35,682 nucleotides of DNA from Bacteroidota bacterium (GCA_030679145.1 JAUXTU010000019.1:1-35682); one strand, 5' to 3'; counted from the stretch's first letter, positions 1 to 8,645 are shown. A program made the numbers and translations. Notes: generated from the letters alone by a model not told the origin.

Positions 1-422
1 AAAAAGAATTTACCGAAGAAAATTACCCTCTCAAAGATTTAACAGAAAAAATAATCGCTGCAGCTTTTAAAGTCCATAATACCCTTGGTTCTGGGTTTGT
101 CGAAAAAGTTTACGAAAACGCACTTGCAGAAGAACTACGGCAACAAGAACATACGGTTGTCCAGCAAAAAAGAATCTCGGTTGATTACAATGGGAAATCG
201 GTTGGTGAATTTAATACTGATTTAGATGTCGATAACCTTGTTATTGTGGAGGTTAAGGCTGTAAAGAATTTTGACCATTCTTTTGAAGATAAATTACTTC
301 ACTACCTTAAGGCAACAAAATTTAAAGTTGGACTAATTATTAACTTTGCCGATAAAGTGTACATTAAACGTAAAGTAAACTCATCTGCGAACCCATCAGT
401 GCAATCTGAGAAATCATCATGA
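1..422 (+). CDS. GxxExxY family protein (PD-(D/E)XK-like), 5' end missing
   Basis: The reading frame is open from the left edge (first full codon at 3) to TGA at 420-422, giving 139 visible residues. It contains the family signature GSGFVEKVYENAL (visible residues about 27-39), which is the GxxExxY motif. A following D...EVKA stretch (TDLDVDNLVIVEVKAVKNF) fits the D and ExK positions of a PD-(D/E)XK nuclease fold. GxxExxY proteins are normally about 125-140 aa, so only a few N-terminal residues are probably lost. Their function is not established; a nuclease-like role is inferred from the fold. The stop codon overlaps the ATG of the next gene (ATGA at 419-422), which suggests translational coupling. 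The C-terminal tail (SSANPSVQSEKSS) is low complexity and extends past the usual end of the domain. Confidence 0.85.
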   Translation, partial: KEFTEENYPLKDLTEKIIAAAFKVHNTLGSGFVEKVYENALAEELRQQEHTVVQQKRISVDYNGKSVGEFNTDLDVDNLVIVEVKAVKNFDHSFEDKLLHYLKATKFKVGLIINFADKVYIKRKVNSSANPSVQSEKSS

Positions 423-898
423 TCTTATTTTTTCTTAGACATGGCGAAGCAGGGATAAATTCCCATTCCGATTTTGAACGCGAGTTGACTGACAAAGGAG
501 TAAGTGCTTCCAAAAGCGTTGGAGAGTTTTGCAAAAAATCAGAGATCTCTTTTACGCACATCATTACAAGCCCGTTGGTAAGAGCAAAACAAACTGCACA
601 AGAAGTCGTAAAATTTTTTCCAAATACACCAATAGAAGAATCCGAATTTCTTACGCCTGATTCCGATCCAAAAAATCTATTCCATCTTTTACGCTCATTT
701 ACATCTGGCAGTAAGATCCTTTTTGTTACACATGAACCGTTCGCGAGCACGTGTATTTCAACGTTGATCAGTGGAACAGAAACTGCCAATGTGGTAATGA
801 AAACAACAAGCCTTGCATGCATAGAAACACACGGAACGCCGGTTCGCGGCAATGGAAATTTACTTTGGATAATTCCATCCGACTTTATAAAAAAATAG
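419..898 (+). CDS. sixA: SixA-type phosphohistidine phosphatase
   Basis: This 159-aa protein is a small single-domain member of the histidine phosphatase (phosphoglycerate mutase-like) superfamily. The N-terminal LRHGEA motif places the catalytic His at residue 8 with Arg7. SPLVRAKQTA gives the second phosphate-binding Arg (R55), and VTHEP gives the second catalytic His (H105). Length and motif spacing match SixA, which in E. coli dephosphorylates His-phosphorylated HPt or phosphotransferase proteins. The substrate here is unknown, and no phosphorelay gene is adjacent. The start ATG overlaps the stop of the upstream GxxExxY gene, so the two are probably translated from one mRNA. No signal peptide is visible, so the protein is cytoplasmic. 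Confidence 0.85.
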   Translation: MILFFLRHGEAGINSHSDFERELTDKGVSASKSVGEFCKKSEISFTHIITSPLVRAKQTAQEVVKFFPNTPIEESEFLTPDSDPKNLFHLLRSFTSGSKILFVTHEPFASTCISTLISGTETANVVMKTTSLACIETHGTPVRGNGNLLWIIPSDFIKK

Positions 899-1004
899 AA
901 TGAATCTATTCTTTTAAAAATTACCTGCAAATTTTTTCTTTGGAATTTTTGACAAATTTCAGTTTCTTATAAAGGTTTATTACAATAAAGGTGAAAAAAA
1001 GTCT

Positions 1005-3119
1005 ATGGCAAAGCTAAAATCTTCTTCAACACAAGCTCTTGTGGAAGGGCTTCACTCACTCTCGAAAAATCTATGGTGGACTTGGAATACTGATGTACTC
1101 TTTATATTCCGAGAACTTTCACCGCGTTTATGGGAAAAGACAAACCATAACGCTCCTTGGGTGATGGCAGATATTTCCGAACAGGAATTACGTGCACGTT
1201 TGGGTGATAAACCTTTTGCCGCACGTGTTGAAGCTGTGCTTGATAAATTCCAAGCATATATGTCGGACAAAAATACGTGGGCTTCAACAAAGGCAAAATC
1301 ATTAAAGAATCCGATAGCATATTTCAGTGCAGAGTTTGGTCTGCATGAAAGCGTCCGGATTTATTCCGGAGGTCTCGGAATTTTAGCCGGCGACCATACA
1401 AAATCTGCAAGCGATCTTGGTGTTCCCTTTGTCGGAATTTCGCTGTTTTATCGTCAAGGATATTTTGAACAAAGGATCAGTGCTGACGGATGGCAGCAAG
1501 AGCAATACATTAACGTCGACCTTACCCGCCAAGCATCCGAACTTATTGTGGATAAAAATGGCGATGCGATTGTCTGTGAATTCCAGATCGGATTCAGCAC
1601 AATAAAGTTTGTTGCCCGTAAATTACGTGTTGGAAGAAGTATTATTCTTTTACTTGATACCAATCTCCCTGAAAACGAAGAGCGCTACCGAGACATTACC
1701 GCACATGTATATGGCGGAGACAGTACAACACGCATCTCTCAAGAAATTCTTCTGGGCGTTGGCGGTGTACGTATGCTTCGTGCAATGGGAATCAAACCTT
1801 CCGTTTATCACATGAATGAAGGACATTCTGCATTCCTTACGTTGGAATTGCTGCGTGAAGAGATCATAAAAGGAGTCGCAAAAGAAAAAGCGATGCAGAA
1901 TGTCAGGAAGCAATGTATCTTCACCACCCATACACCTGTTCCTGCAGGGCACGATAGATTCAATCAGGATCTTATGACATTCATCTTTGCAGAAAAAGCA
2001 AAAAATTTCGGAATGACGATGGATGAATTGATGGCATTTGGCCGCGAACATCCTGAAGAGAGTCATTCACAATTTTGTATGACGGTGCTGGCGCTAAAAA
2101 TGTCTCGCACAGCAAACGGTGTCAGTGAATTGCACGGGCATGTAAGCCGCGAGATGTGGAATTTTATGTATCCAAAAAAAACAGTGGACAACGTTCCAAT
2201 CGGTTTTGTTACCAATGGAATTCACGTGAGCAGCTGGCTCCATGAAAAGACACAATCCTTCTGGAATGAAAAACTTGGACCGGAATGGCGTGAGCATTTT
2301 CTGGAGCCTAAATTTTGGGAGAAAGCTGTTGATCCAAAAAATATTTCTGATGAGGAATTGTGGGCGCTTCGATACACTCTTCGCCGTAAGCTGGTAGAGT
2401 TCTCTCGCTTCCGTTTACACGAACAGCATTCGCGTTACGGAAATGGTGCAGACGTTTATAATACAGTACTCAATCCCGATGCACTGACGATTTGTTTTGC
2501 GCGCAGATTTGCAACATACAAACGAGCACCATTGCTTTTTACGCATTTTGAGAAAATATTATCGCTCTTCAACGATACACAGCACCCATTCCAAATTATC
2601 TTTGCCGGGAAAGCCCATCCGAGGGACGATGAAGGAAAAAAATTCATTCAAAAAATTATCGAGATCACCAAGCATCCTAATCTGTTCGGGAAAGTTGTCT
2701 TTGTAGAAAATTATGATATGAACGTTGCACGGTATCTTACTTCCGGTGCAGATGTGTGGCTAAATAACCCGCGCAGACCGCTGGAAGCCAGTGGAACTAG
2801 CGGAATGAAGGTCAGTATCAACGGTGGAATGAACTGCAGTATTATGGACGGCTGGTGGCGAGAGGGATACGACGGACACAACGGTTGGTCGATCGGCGGC
2901 GATGAACAACCGGCAGATGCTCACGTTCAAGACACGCAGGATTCACAACTTCTGTATGAAGTATTGAGCAAACAGATCATTCCGGAGTTTTATGATCGTG
3001 ATTCGAACGGCATCCCAAAAAAATGGATCAAACGAATGCGCCGAGCTATTGCAACACTTGTTCCGCAATACAGCACGCACCGCATGGTGGCAGAGTATGT
3101 GAAGAAGTATTATCTGTAA
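1005..3119 (+). CDS. glgP: Alpha-glucan (glycogen) phosphorylase, GT35 family, short form
   Basis: This 704-aa protein releases glucose-1-phosphate from alpha-1,4-glucans by phosphorolysis. The N-terminal segment (NLWWTWNTDVLFIFRELSP, about residues 22-40) is the DUF3417-type start seen in the compact bacterial and archaeal phosphorylases. YFSAEFGLHESVRIYSGGLG and the downstream HMNEGHSAF are typical of the family. The pyridoxal-phosphate lysine lies in EASGTSGMK (K602), followed by NGGMN. The length of about 700 aa fits the short type rather than the 800-plus aa E. coli type. The start is preceded by AAAGGTG about 14 nt upstream. A strong hairpin terminator follows the stop. There is no glycogen synthesis gene nearby, so it appears to be transcribed alone. 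It acts in cytosolic glycogen or maltodextrin breakdown. Confidence 0.95.
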   Translation: MAKLKSSSTQALVEGLHSLSKNLWWTWNTDVLFIFRELSPRLWEKTNHNAPWVMADISEQELRARLGDKPFAARVEAVLDKFQAYMSDKNTWASTKAKSLKNPIAYFSAEFGLHESVRIYSGGLGILAGDHTKSASDLGVPFVGISLFYRQGYFEQRISADGWQQEQYINVDLTRQASELIVDKNGDAIVCEFQIGFSTIKFVARKLRVGRSIILLLDTNLPENEERYRDITAHVYGGDSTTRISQEILLGVGGVRMLRAMGIKPSVYHMNEGHSAFLTLELLREEIIKGVAKEKAMQNVRKQCIFTTHTPVPAGHDRFNQDLMTFIFAEKAKNFGMTMDELMAFGREHPEESHSQFCMTVLALKMSRTANGVSELHGHVSREMWNFMYPKKTVDNVPIGFVTNGIHVSSWLHEKTQSFWNEKLGPEWREHFLEPKFWEKAVDPKNISDEELWALRYTLRRKLVEFSRFRLHEQHSRYGNGADVYNTVLNPDALTICFARRFATYKRAPLLFTHFEKILSLFNDTQHPFQIIFAGKAHPRDDEGKKFIQKIIEITKHPNLFGKVVFVENYDMNVARYLTSGADVWLNNPRRPLEASGTSGMKVSINGGMNCSIMDGWWREGYDGHNGWSIGGDEQPADAHVQDTQDSQLLYEVLSKQIIPEFYDRDSNGIPKKWIKRMRRAIATLVPQYSTHRMVAEYVKKYYL

Positions 3120-3148
3120 ATTACGGTTTGTTGTTTACCAAAACCAAA

Positions 3149-3175
3149 AAACCCGCTCAAAAGCGGGTTTTACTT
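3149..3175 (+). terminator. Rho-independent terminator after glgP
   Basis: A perfect 9-bp stem (AAACCCGCT / AGCGGGTTT) with a CAAA loop is followed by TTTTACTTT, 29 bp after the glgP stop. A run of A on the left side means it could also stop transcription from the minus strand. Confidence 0.9.
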
Positions 3176-3370
3176 TGTCCTCAATCTCTTCTTATGATCT
3201 AGTTCCTTTCCTTAATGATGTAATAGGCAAGCGTTTGTCTTTGAGGTTCCATTGGGAAGTCATTAAATTTTTCTAAAGATGTTGATTTTGCTCTTACGAT
3301 AATAAAATATTTTGTATTTTATTGTAATACATTTACACATTAATTAACCATTAAACTCTCTTGTGGCTGT
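3176..3370. other. Intergenic region with no convincing gene
   Basis: About 195 bp between the glgP terminator and the next small gene. On the minus strand a short open stretch ends at TAG (3199-3201) and reads SLEKFNDFPMEPQRQTLAYY before its last residues, but has no good start except an internal ATG that would give 17 aa. It may be a gene remnant; no function can be given. Confidence 0.4.
3301..3323. repeat. AT-rich perfect inverted repeat upstream of the 51-aa gene
   Basis: AATAAAATA (3301-3309) and TATTTTATT (3315-3323) are exact reverse complements separated by TTTTG. The repeat sits 48 bp upstream of the ATG of the small membrane protein gene. It could be an operator or part of the promoter, but with only A and T it may be chance. 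Confidence 0.35.
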
Positions 3371-3526
3371 ATGAAAAGTTTGCTCAATGTAATTAAGTGG
3401 ACCGCGATCATCGCCGGTGTTGTTGCCATTCCGATCCTTCTCAAGAAAAAGATGGATGAAACGGAACGGAACAGTGAAAACGTTCGGTACGATACGAACG
3501 ATTACATTTCCGAAAGCGGATTGTAA
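3371..3526 (+). CDS. Small single-span membrane peptide, 51 aa
   Basis: An ORF of 51 codons starts MKSLLNVIKWTAIIAGVVAI and has one hydrophobic segment (about residues 8-24, ending PILLKKKMDE). A basic KKK stop-transfer cluster follows, then a hydrophilic, charged C-terminal half. It is too short for most ORF callers. Support comes from its protein-like layout and from the strong hairpin terminator that begins 5 nt after its stop codon. No clear Shine-Dalgarno is visible upstream. I do not recognise the family; a monotopic inner-membrane peptide with the tail in the cytoplasm is inferred from the positive charges after the helix. Confidence 0.6.
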   Translation: MKSLLNVIKWTAIIAGVVAIPILLKKKMDETERNSENVRYDTNDYISESGL

Positions 3527-3530
3527 TAAA

Positions 3531-3563
3531 AAAAAGGTCAACATTGCTGCTGACCTTTTTTAT
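3531..3563. terminator. Bidirectional terminator between the small membrane peptide and pyk
   Basis: A 10-bp perfect stem AAAAAGGTCA / TGACCTTTTT with a 10-nt loop. It is followed by T-rich sequence on the plus strand and, because of the A run on the left, also on the minus strand. It can serve both convergent genes. Confidence 0.8.
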
Positions 3564-3639
3564 TTCTGTGTATTTCTGTCTCTTGCCGATTCGAAAGGTC
3601 ACTCCCCAGTAGTAAAATCTTTTTACTCTAAGAGTAATA

Positions 3640-5094
3640 TTATTGAATTTTTTCAACTTTGATCATGTTCGTGGTATTACGCGCCATCAATGGAATTCCT
3701 GCAGTGATCACAACATAATCTCCCTTCTTTAAATATCCAAGTTCTGTCAACATTACATTCACACGCGCGATTGTTGTATCCGTTTCTCCAACATCAAAAC
3801 TTTTGATCAATAACGAACGAACTCCCCATATCAGATTCAATCTGCGTTGTATGCGTTCACGGTTCGCAACACCGATCACCTGCGCCTGCGGTCTGTAGCG
3901 AGAGATTGCTTTTACAGTTGCCCCTGAATGCGAAAAACAAATGATCGCGGCGGCATTGATCTGTTTCGCTAGGACACAAGCGGACCGTCCGAGTGCTTTG
4001 AACACCGCATCGTTTTCATTTCCAATCTCATCTTCAAGATAGAGTTTATCTTTCGCTTCTTCTTCAACACGGCGAATGATCGTGTCCATTGTTTTTACAA
4101 CGATCACCGGATATTTTCCAACGGAAGTTTCACCGCTCAACATCACTGCATCAGCACCATCTAACACTGCGTTTGCAACATCATTCGCTTCAGCACGTGT
4201 CGGGCGCGGATTTTCGATCATCGAATCAAGCATCTGTGTTGCAATAATAACCGGTTTACCCGCGATGTTTGCTTTTCGCGCGATCATCTTTTGCGCAAGC
4301 GGAACTTCTTCCGTTTTGCATTCTACACCAAGGTCACCGCGTGCAACCATCAAGCCGTCGCTTTCTGCAATAATAGCATCGATGTTTTGCAGTGCCTCAT
4401 TTTTTTCGATCTTTGAAATGATCGGAAGCATTTTCCGTTTATCAATGTGATTAATAATGAACTCACGCAGATCCACAACATCCTGCGCTGACCGAACAAA
4501 TGACAGGGCAACGTAATCGACATCGTGGGCAATACCAAACAACAGATCTTCTTTATCCTTTTCTGTCATCGACGGCGCGCTGACAGAAACTCCCGGAAGA
4601 TTGATCCCTTTGTTACTTTTTAAAATTCCACCGTACACAACCTCGGTTACTACTTCCCGTTTTGAAGATGATATCACTTTAAATTGAAGCAACCCATCAT
4701 CCATTAAAATAGTATCCCCTGGTTTAACATCGGTTGGAAGATTCTGATAGGTTGTCGAAACTTTATGATTCTCGCCAAGCATCTCGTCGATGGTAATGGT
4801 CAATTGCTCTCCATTCTTTAACTCCATCGGTTCTTTCAGTTTCCCTGTCCGTATCTTCGGACCTTGCAGGTCGAGAAGAATAGAGACCGGTTCACCCGTG
4901 ATTATAGTAGCCTGTCTAACCCGATTCATCATTTCCAAATGATCTTCGTGAGAACCGTGCGAAAAGTTCAGCCGCGCAACGTCCATCCCTGCTTCGATCA
5001 TATTCACCAGCGTTTCAATGGATGACGATGCAGGACCTAATGTGCAGACGATCTTTGTTCTTCCGTATTTTTTTCTATGTTCAACTTTTACCAT
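3640..5094 (-). CDS. pyk: Pyruvate kinase
   Basis: Converts phosphoenolpyruvate and ADP to pyruvate and ATP, the last step of glycolysis, in the cytosol. I start it at ATG 5094 (MVKVEHRKKYGRTKIVCTLG), giving 484 aa; a longer in-frame start at 5127 would add 11 residues with no family similarity. Signatures in order: TKIVCTLGPASS, ARLNFSHGSH, the catalytic loop ISKIEKNEA with its Lys, MVARGDLGVE (metal and substrate binding), ATQMLDSM, RAEANDVANAVLDGADAVML and SGETSVGKYP. The C-terminal allosteric-type domain is complete. It lies downstream of the acylase gene on the same strand with a gap of 231 bp, so it probably has its own promoter. Two copies of ATGTCACTG lie in that gap. The start has only a weak ribosome site (AAGAA). 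Confidence 0.96.
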   Translation of the reverse strand: MVKVEHRKKYGRTKIVCTLGPASSSIETLVNMIEAGMDVARLNFSHGSHEDHLEMMNRVRQATIITGEPVSILLDLQGPKIRTGKLKEPMELKNGEQLTITIDEMLGENHKVSTTYQNLPTDVKPGDTILMDDGLLQFKVISSSKREVVTEVVYGGILKSNKGINLPGVSVSAPSMTEKDKEDLLFGIAHDVDYVALSFVRSAQDVVDLREFIINHIDKRKMLPIISKIEKNEALQNIDAIIAESDGLMVARGDLGVECKTEEVPLAQKMIARKANIAGKPVIIATQMLDSMIENPRPTRAEANDVANAVLDGADAVMLSGETSVGKYPVIVVKTMDTIIRRVEEEAKDKLYLEDEIGNENDAVFKALGRSACVLAKQINAAAIICFSHSGATVKAISRYRPQAQVIGVANRERIQRRLNLIWGVRSLLIKSFDVGETDTTIARVNVMLTELGYLKKGDYVVITAGIPLMARNTTNMIKVEKIQ

Positions 5095-5134
5095 ACTGAT
5101 TCTTATTTTTATCCGGTAAACATTCAAATATTGG

Positions 5135-5166
5135 ATGTCACTGAAAATCTCAACATTATGTCACTG
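5135..5166. repeat. Direct repeat ATGTCACTG upstream of pyk
   Basis: Two identical 9-mers, ATGTCACTG at 5135-5143 and 5158-5166, are spaced 23 bp start to start, 41-72 bp upstream of the pyk start. The spacing is close to two helical turns, which would suit a dimeric regulator. No known binding motif is recognised, and a 9-bp repeat can arise by chance. Confidence 0.35.
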
Positions 5167-5325
5167 CTACTAAAAAATCCCTTTGCTACGAAACGCTTTT
5201 TATCAACCTACGATCTCGAGAAAAGTAAACTTGTTTTTGGCTCGTTTTGGGAAGAAGGTTTCGTCGCTTCCCCTAAAAGAAGGCGGACAAGTCGCTCCAA
5301 TGACTTTTTTTCAAGTTTCGTGTTG

Positions 5326-7731
5326 TTATTTCTGCGGCATAAGATACAAAATATTTTTTGAAATTTTAGCCACCTCATCCTCATTAATTGGAAGAGTATG
5401 ATATTCTCCATTTTTCCATAACGGTGTCTGATCAGAATAGTGATCATGTAACGGCTGACCTGATTGTCCAGATGGAATGACTGAAAGAGCATTGTTGATA
5501 TTCCCAAAATCAACTATCGATCGCATCGATGGTCCAAGCGTCATTTCGTACGGTGCCGTGAAATGATATTCACCATTATTTACTGTTGTTCCCGATCCAC
5601 CAACTTCCATTGGACCAATATTGAAGATAGATTGAAGAACTTCTATTTTCCCAAACGGATGTTTAAGAGTCAGGGTATGCAAACGTCCCCAGCGCCACTC
5701 TTTCATTTCACTGCCGAATTTTTCGGTAAGTTCATTCAATGTTTCCATTAAGCTTTTTCGAATGATTTCATCGCGGGATTCAATTTCAGGAGTTGTAACA
5801 TCATCAAACCACGTTGCGCTTGTATCTCCCAGCATTGAAAGTGTAACACGATACGGCATATTTGCCAGATAGATATATTGATTGAACAATTCATCACCCA
5901 TTTCATCATGGTAAATATTCTTGATGAGATGATTGAAGAACACTTCAAAGATCGTCGTTGGCACATCGTCTTTCATCATCACAAAATTCCAATTACGGAA
6001 ATAGTTGACGGCGGTTTGAACATTCGGAATATTCGAAGGAGTGGTGTGATAAGCAGAAAGAATGTACGGAGTTATATCTTTTGCAAAATACGAAAATTGA
6101 TCGTTTTGTAACCGTTTAAAATCATTGACATCGAACAATTGTTTGGATTGCAAGATTTCACGTATTCGTTGAATCCTTGAAGGCGGCTCCCATAAATTTG
6201 AAATATGATAGTTGAGGTTGTTCGTTGTTTTATTGTTTGCCGTGGCGATAAAACCTTCCGATGGATTGAAGAGTGAAGGAAGTTGCTCGAACGGAATAAA
6301 ACCCTGCCACTCATTTTCTCCTGACCAGCCAATAAATGGCAGCGTAGGATTATTACTTATCCGTTTCGGCAGCCGCACTCCCGGATGATAACCAATATTT
6401 CCTTTCACATCAGCATACACAAAATTTTGACCCGGCACAGTGAATTCTTTTACTCCATTCAAAAAACTCTGCCAGTCATGAGCAGTGTTGACAAGATATA
6501 GTGCATATAATTCATCGCTCACTTCAAATCCGGTCCATTTCATGGTGATAAAATTTGAGGAAGAAATATTCTCTAACGGATAGATCTCATTAATTGCCGG
6601 ACCATGAAGAGTCTTTCGAATTGTGAACGGAACTTCAGTTGAATCTTTCACCCATACAGTATCGTGAATGATTTCTATATCCTTCCATTCTCCTTTATAA
6701 AGATATGTATCAGCTCCTAGTGAATCGGTTTTTTCAAAATAAAAATCTGCATCATCAGCCATCACGTTTGTTAGTCCCCATCCTACATTTTGATTATGTC
6801 CGATAACGACAAGCGGCGTTCCGGGAAGAGAGACTCCGGCAACATTCACCGAACCGCCATGCAGATGAATCTCATACCACTTTGCAGGAAGCGAGAGACC
6901 AAGATGCGGATCATTCGCGATCATTGCGCGTCCGCTTGCAGATTTTTGCGGAGCAACCGCCCAGGAATTACTGCCAATATGTGTACCGGTTGTTCCGAAA
7001 AATTGTTTGAATTGATTGTGAACCGAAGCAAAATTGCGCAATGCTGAAAGCTGTTCCGTTGTTGTTCCTGCAACGATCACCGGTCCATTCTCCGGATATG
7101 TTGGAAACACTTCACGCGCTTTTTCTTCGCCAAGTTTCGCAACAAGCTCTCCTAACGTTACATCAACATGCCATGAGATGTTCAACTCCCACGCCATCAA
7201 TCGCGAGATCATCAAACTATGAACCGGTGTCCACTCCTCTGGTTCATAGTTCAACATATCGAATTCGATCGGATATTTTCCTTTGTGGGTTCTAATGAAA
7301 GAATTGATCCCATCCGAGTACGCCCTCAATATTTCTTCTGATTTTGGATTAAGCTGTTGTTGCAACTGCATGGCAATTCGTTTAAAGCCGACTGTTTTTA
7401 GCATTTTGTCGAACTTAATTGTCGACGAGCCAAGAATTTCAGAAAGTCTCCCTTCACCCGCGCGGCGCGTAAGGTCCATCTGCCACAATCGGTCTTGAGC
7501 GTGAACATATCCTTGGGAAAAGAAAAGATCATATTCATCTTCAGCAAAAATATGGGGAACACCAAATTCGTCACGATAAACTTTTACTGTATTATGAAGT
7601 CCCAAAACAACAAGCTCGCCATTAGTCTCAGAGAATGATTTGGTCACAAGATATCGCAGTGAGAAATAACCCGTAAGGGCAATGAGAATTAATGAAAACA
7701 CAATGCCGATGATAATTTTTATTTTCCGCAT
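5326..7731 (-). CDS. Penicillin acylase family protein (Ntn hydrolase, peptidase S45)
   Basis: An 801-aa precursor of the penicillin G acylase / acyl-homoserine-lactone acylase superfamily. An N-terminal hydrophobic segment (residues about 4-26, KIIIGIVFSLILIALTGYF) is a membrane anchor or signal peptide. The A-chain motif VYRDEFGVPHIFAEDEYDLF (50-69) is followed by GYVHAQDRLWQMDLTRR. The autocleavage site is GSNSWA, so Ser254 would become the N-terminal nucleophile of the B chain. Later conserved stretches are ANDPHLGLSLPAKWYEIHL and GNIGYHPGVRLPKR. Members cleave amide bonds in acylated substrates in the periplasm or outside the cell; the natural substrate here cannot be read from sequence. 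It is 22 bp downstream of the L,D-transpeptidase gene on the same strand, so the two are probably cotranscribed. A weak AAGTC...GACTT hairpin lies near its 3' end. Confidence 0.92.
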   Translation of the reverse strand: MRKIKIIIGIVFSLILIALTGYFSLRYLVTKSFSETNGELVVLGLHNTVKVYRDEFGVPHIFAEDEYDLFFSQGYVHAQDRLWQMDLTRRAGEGRLSEILGSSTIKFDKMLKTVGFKRIAMQLQQQLNPKSEEILRAYSDGINSFIRTHKGKYPIEFDMLNYEPEEWTPVHSLMISRLMAWELNISWHVDVTLGELVAKLGEEKAREVFPTYPENGPVIVAGTTTEQLSALRNFASVHNQFKQFFGTTGTHIGSNSWAVAPQKSASGRAMIANDPHLGLSLPAKWYEIHLHGGSVNVAGVSLPGTPLVVIGHNQNVGWGLTNVMADDADFYFEKTDSLGADTYLYKGEWKDIEIIHDTVWVKDSTEVPFTIRKTLHGPAINEIYPLENISSSNFITMKWTGFEVSDELYALYLVNTAHDWQSFLNGVKEFTVPGQNFVYADVKGNIGYHPGVRLPKRISNNPTLPFIGWSGENEWQGFIPFEQLPSLFNPSEGFIATANNKTTNNLNYHISNLWEPPSRIQRIREILQSKQLFDVNDFKRLQNDQFSYFAKDITPYILSAYHTTPSNIPNVQTAVNYFRNWNFVMMKDDVPTTIFEVFFNHLIKNIYHDEMGDELFNQYIYLANMPYRVTLSMLGDTSATWFDDVTTPEIESRDEIIRKSLMETLNELTEKFGSEMKEWRWGRLHTLTLKHPFGKIEVLQSIFNIGPMEVGGSGTTVNNGEYHFTAPYEMTLGPSMRSIVDFGNINNALSVIPSGQSGQPLHDHYSDQTPLWKNGEYHTLPINEDEVAKISKNILYLMPQK

Positions 7732-7753
7732 AATATTATTTCGATTTGTACCG

Positions 7754-8476
7754 TTAGTTATTCAATAGTTTCGGCATGTTCCACTCAGAACGCAGCCGAT
7801 GGTATTCAGAGTGAGGCAGCTGGACAATTACTGTTTTTTTCTTCGGATCGAGCCATCGTAGCAGTGTCAGCATATCTTCTTCATCCATCGATGTGCATCC
7901 ACTCGTGGGAACGTTGACCGTGTGAATAAAGATACAGCTCCCTTTTCCCGGTTCTCGCTGTGGATTATGCTTTACTACAAGAACATATTTATAGTCCGGA
8001 TCAACTGCACCCATTCGTTCGGCACTGTTCCAATCTTTTTTCAATGAATCCTCTTCGACAATGGAATTATATACAGTAGATTTTTCATCATCAACACATC
8101 TCGTCAATTTAGTCAACGGCAGATACGGATACCTCACACCATCCGGAGCTTTTTCACTAAGCCCGTAAAAAAGTGTATCCAATTCAAATACACCTGCAGG
8201 TGATCGATCATCTCCCTCTTTTTTTACATACTCGCCATTTTGCTTTGGATGGACTCCTTCTCCCCAGCCAAGACCATTTCTTCCTATGGAAACAGAAAAT
8301 ACCAAACGATGCTTCTTCCAACCTTCACTTGTTTTATCAAAAAGATACATTGTTGCTTTGTTGCTGCCCCAATCGTCGGTGACGGATACTAATACTTTCT
8401 GAGCCGAGGACATTTGCGCATGTGTTATACCAAGTATCAAAAATGTAAAAAAAATGTAAATGGATATTGTTCTCAT
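7754..8476 (-). CDS. L,D-transpeptidase (YkuD-like) family protein, secreted
   Basis: 240 aa from ATG 8476. The upstream in-frame start at 8560 is rejected because it would read through the divergent tRNA and removes the signal peptide from the N-terminus. Residues 1-21 (MRTISIYIFFTFLILGITHA then Q) are a signal peptide, so it acts in the periplasm. The catalytic motif is CIFIHTVNVPTSGCTSM, with His185 and nucleophile Cys194 in the arrangement H-x8-GC-[TS] typical of YkuD domains. Such enzymes form 3-3 cross-links in peptidoglycan or attach proteins to it. This branch carries a longer insert between the domain start and the active site (SPAGVFELD ... GVRYPYLPL) like the ErfK/YafK-type proteins. 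It probably shares an mRNA with the acylase gene. Confidence 0.85.
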   Translation of the reverse strand: MRTISIYIFFTFLILGITHAQMSSAQKVLVSVTDDWGSNKATMYLFDKTSEGWKKHRLVFSVSIGRNGLGWGEGVHPKQNGEYVKKEGDDRSPAGVFELDTLFYGLSEKAPDGVRYPYLPLTKLTRCVDDEKSTVYNSIVEEDSLKKDWNSAERMGAVDPDYKYVLVVKHNPQREPGKGSCIFIHTVNVPTSGCTSMDEEDMLTLLRWLDPKKKTVIVQLPHSEYHRLRSEWNMPKLLNN

Positions 8477-8489
8477 AAAAATTCTTTCG

Positions 8490-8520
8490 TTGGAAAATCT
8501 GACTCTTTTGTGTAAATTTG
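8490..8520 (+). promoter_or_regulatory. Bacteroidetes-type promoter for tRNA-Pro
   Basis: TTG (8490-8492), 20-bp spacer, then TAAATTTG (8513-8520), an exact fit to the Bacteroidetes primary sigma consensus TTG-N19-23-TAnnTTTG. Start of transcription would fall a few bases before the tRNA at 8533. Read by eye only. Confidence 0.6.
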
Positions 8521-8532
8521 ACTTGTTAAACA

Positions 8533-8606
<74 letters not shown>

Positions 8607-8613
8607 CTAAAAT

Positions 8614-8645
8614 AAAAAAGTCTTCCTTATGGAAGACTTTTTTAT
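8614..8645. terminator. Bidirectional terminator after tRNA-Pro and the MerR-type gene
   Basis: A perfect 13-bp stem AAAAAAGTCTTCC / GGAAGACTTTTTT with TTAT loop. T runs on both strands allow it to end both the plus-strand tRNA transcript and the minus-strand regulator gene (stop at 8706). Confidence 0.9.

Noticed and set aside
364-930. 188-aa minus-strand ORF opposite sixA
   Set aside because: It lies antisense to a gene with clear catalytic motifs and has no family-like features.
949-973. TTGACA and TATAAA before glgP as a promoter
   Set aside because: The spacer is only 13 bp, too short for a sigma-70-type promoter.
1650-2066. 138-aa minus-strand ORF inside glgP
   Set aside because: Shadow frame of a well supported coding region; Cys/His-rich composition is an artefact.
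3199-3313. Minus-strand fragment ending AYYIIKERN
   Set aside because: No usable start for a domain-sized protein; kept only as a possible remnant in the intergenic note.
4076-4450. 124-aa plus-strand ORF opposite pyk
   Set aside because: Antisense of conserved pyruvate kinase motifs.
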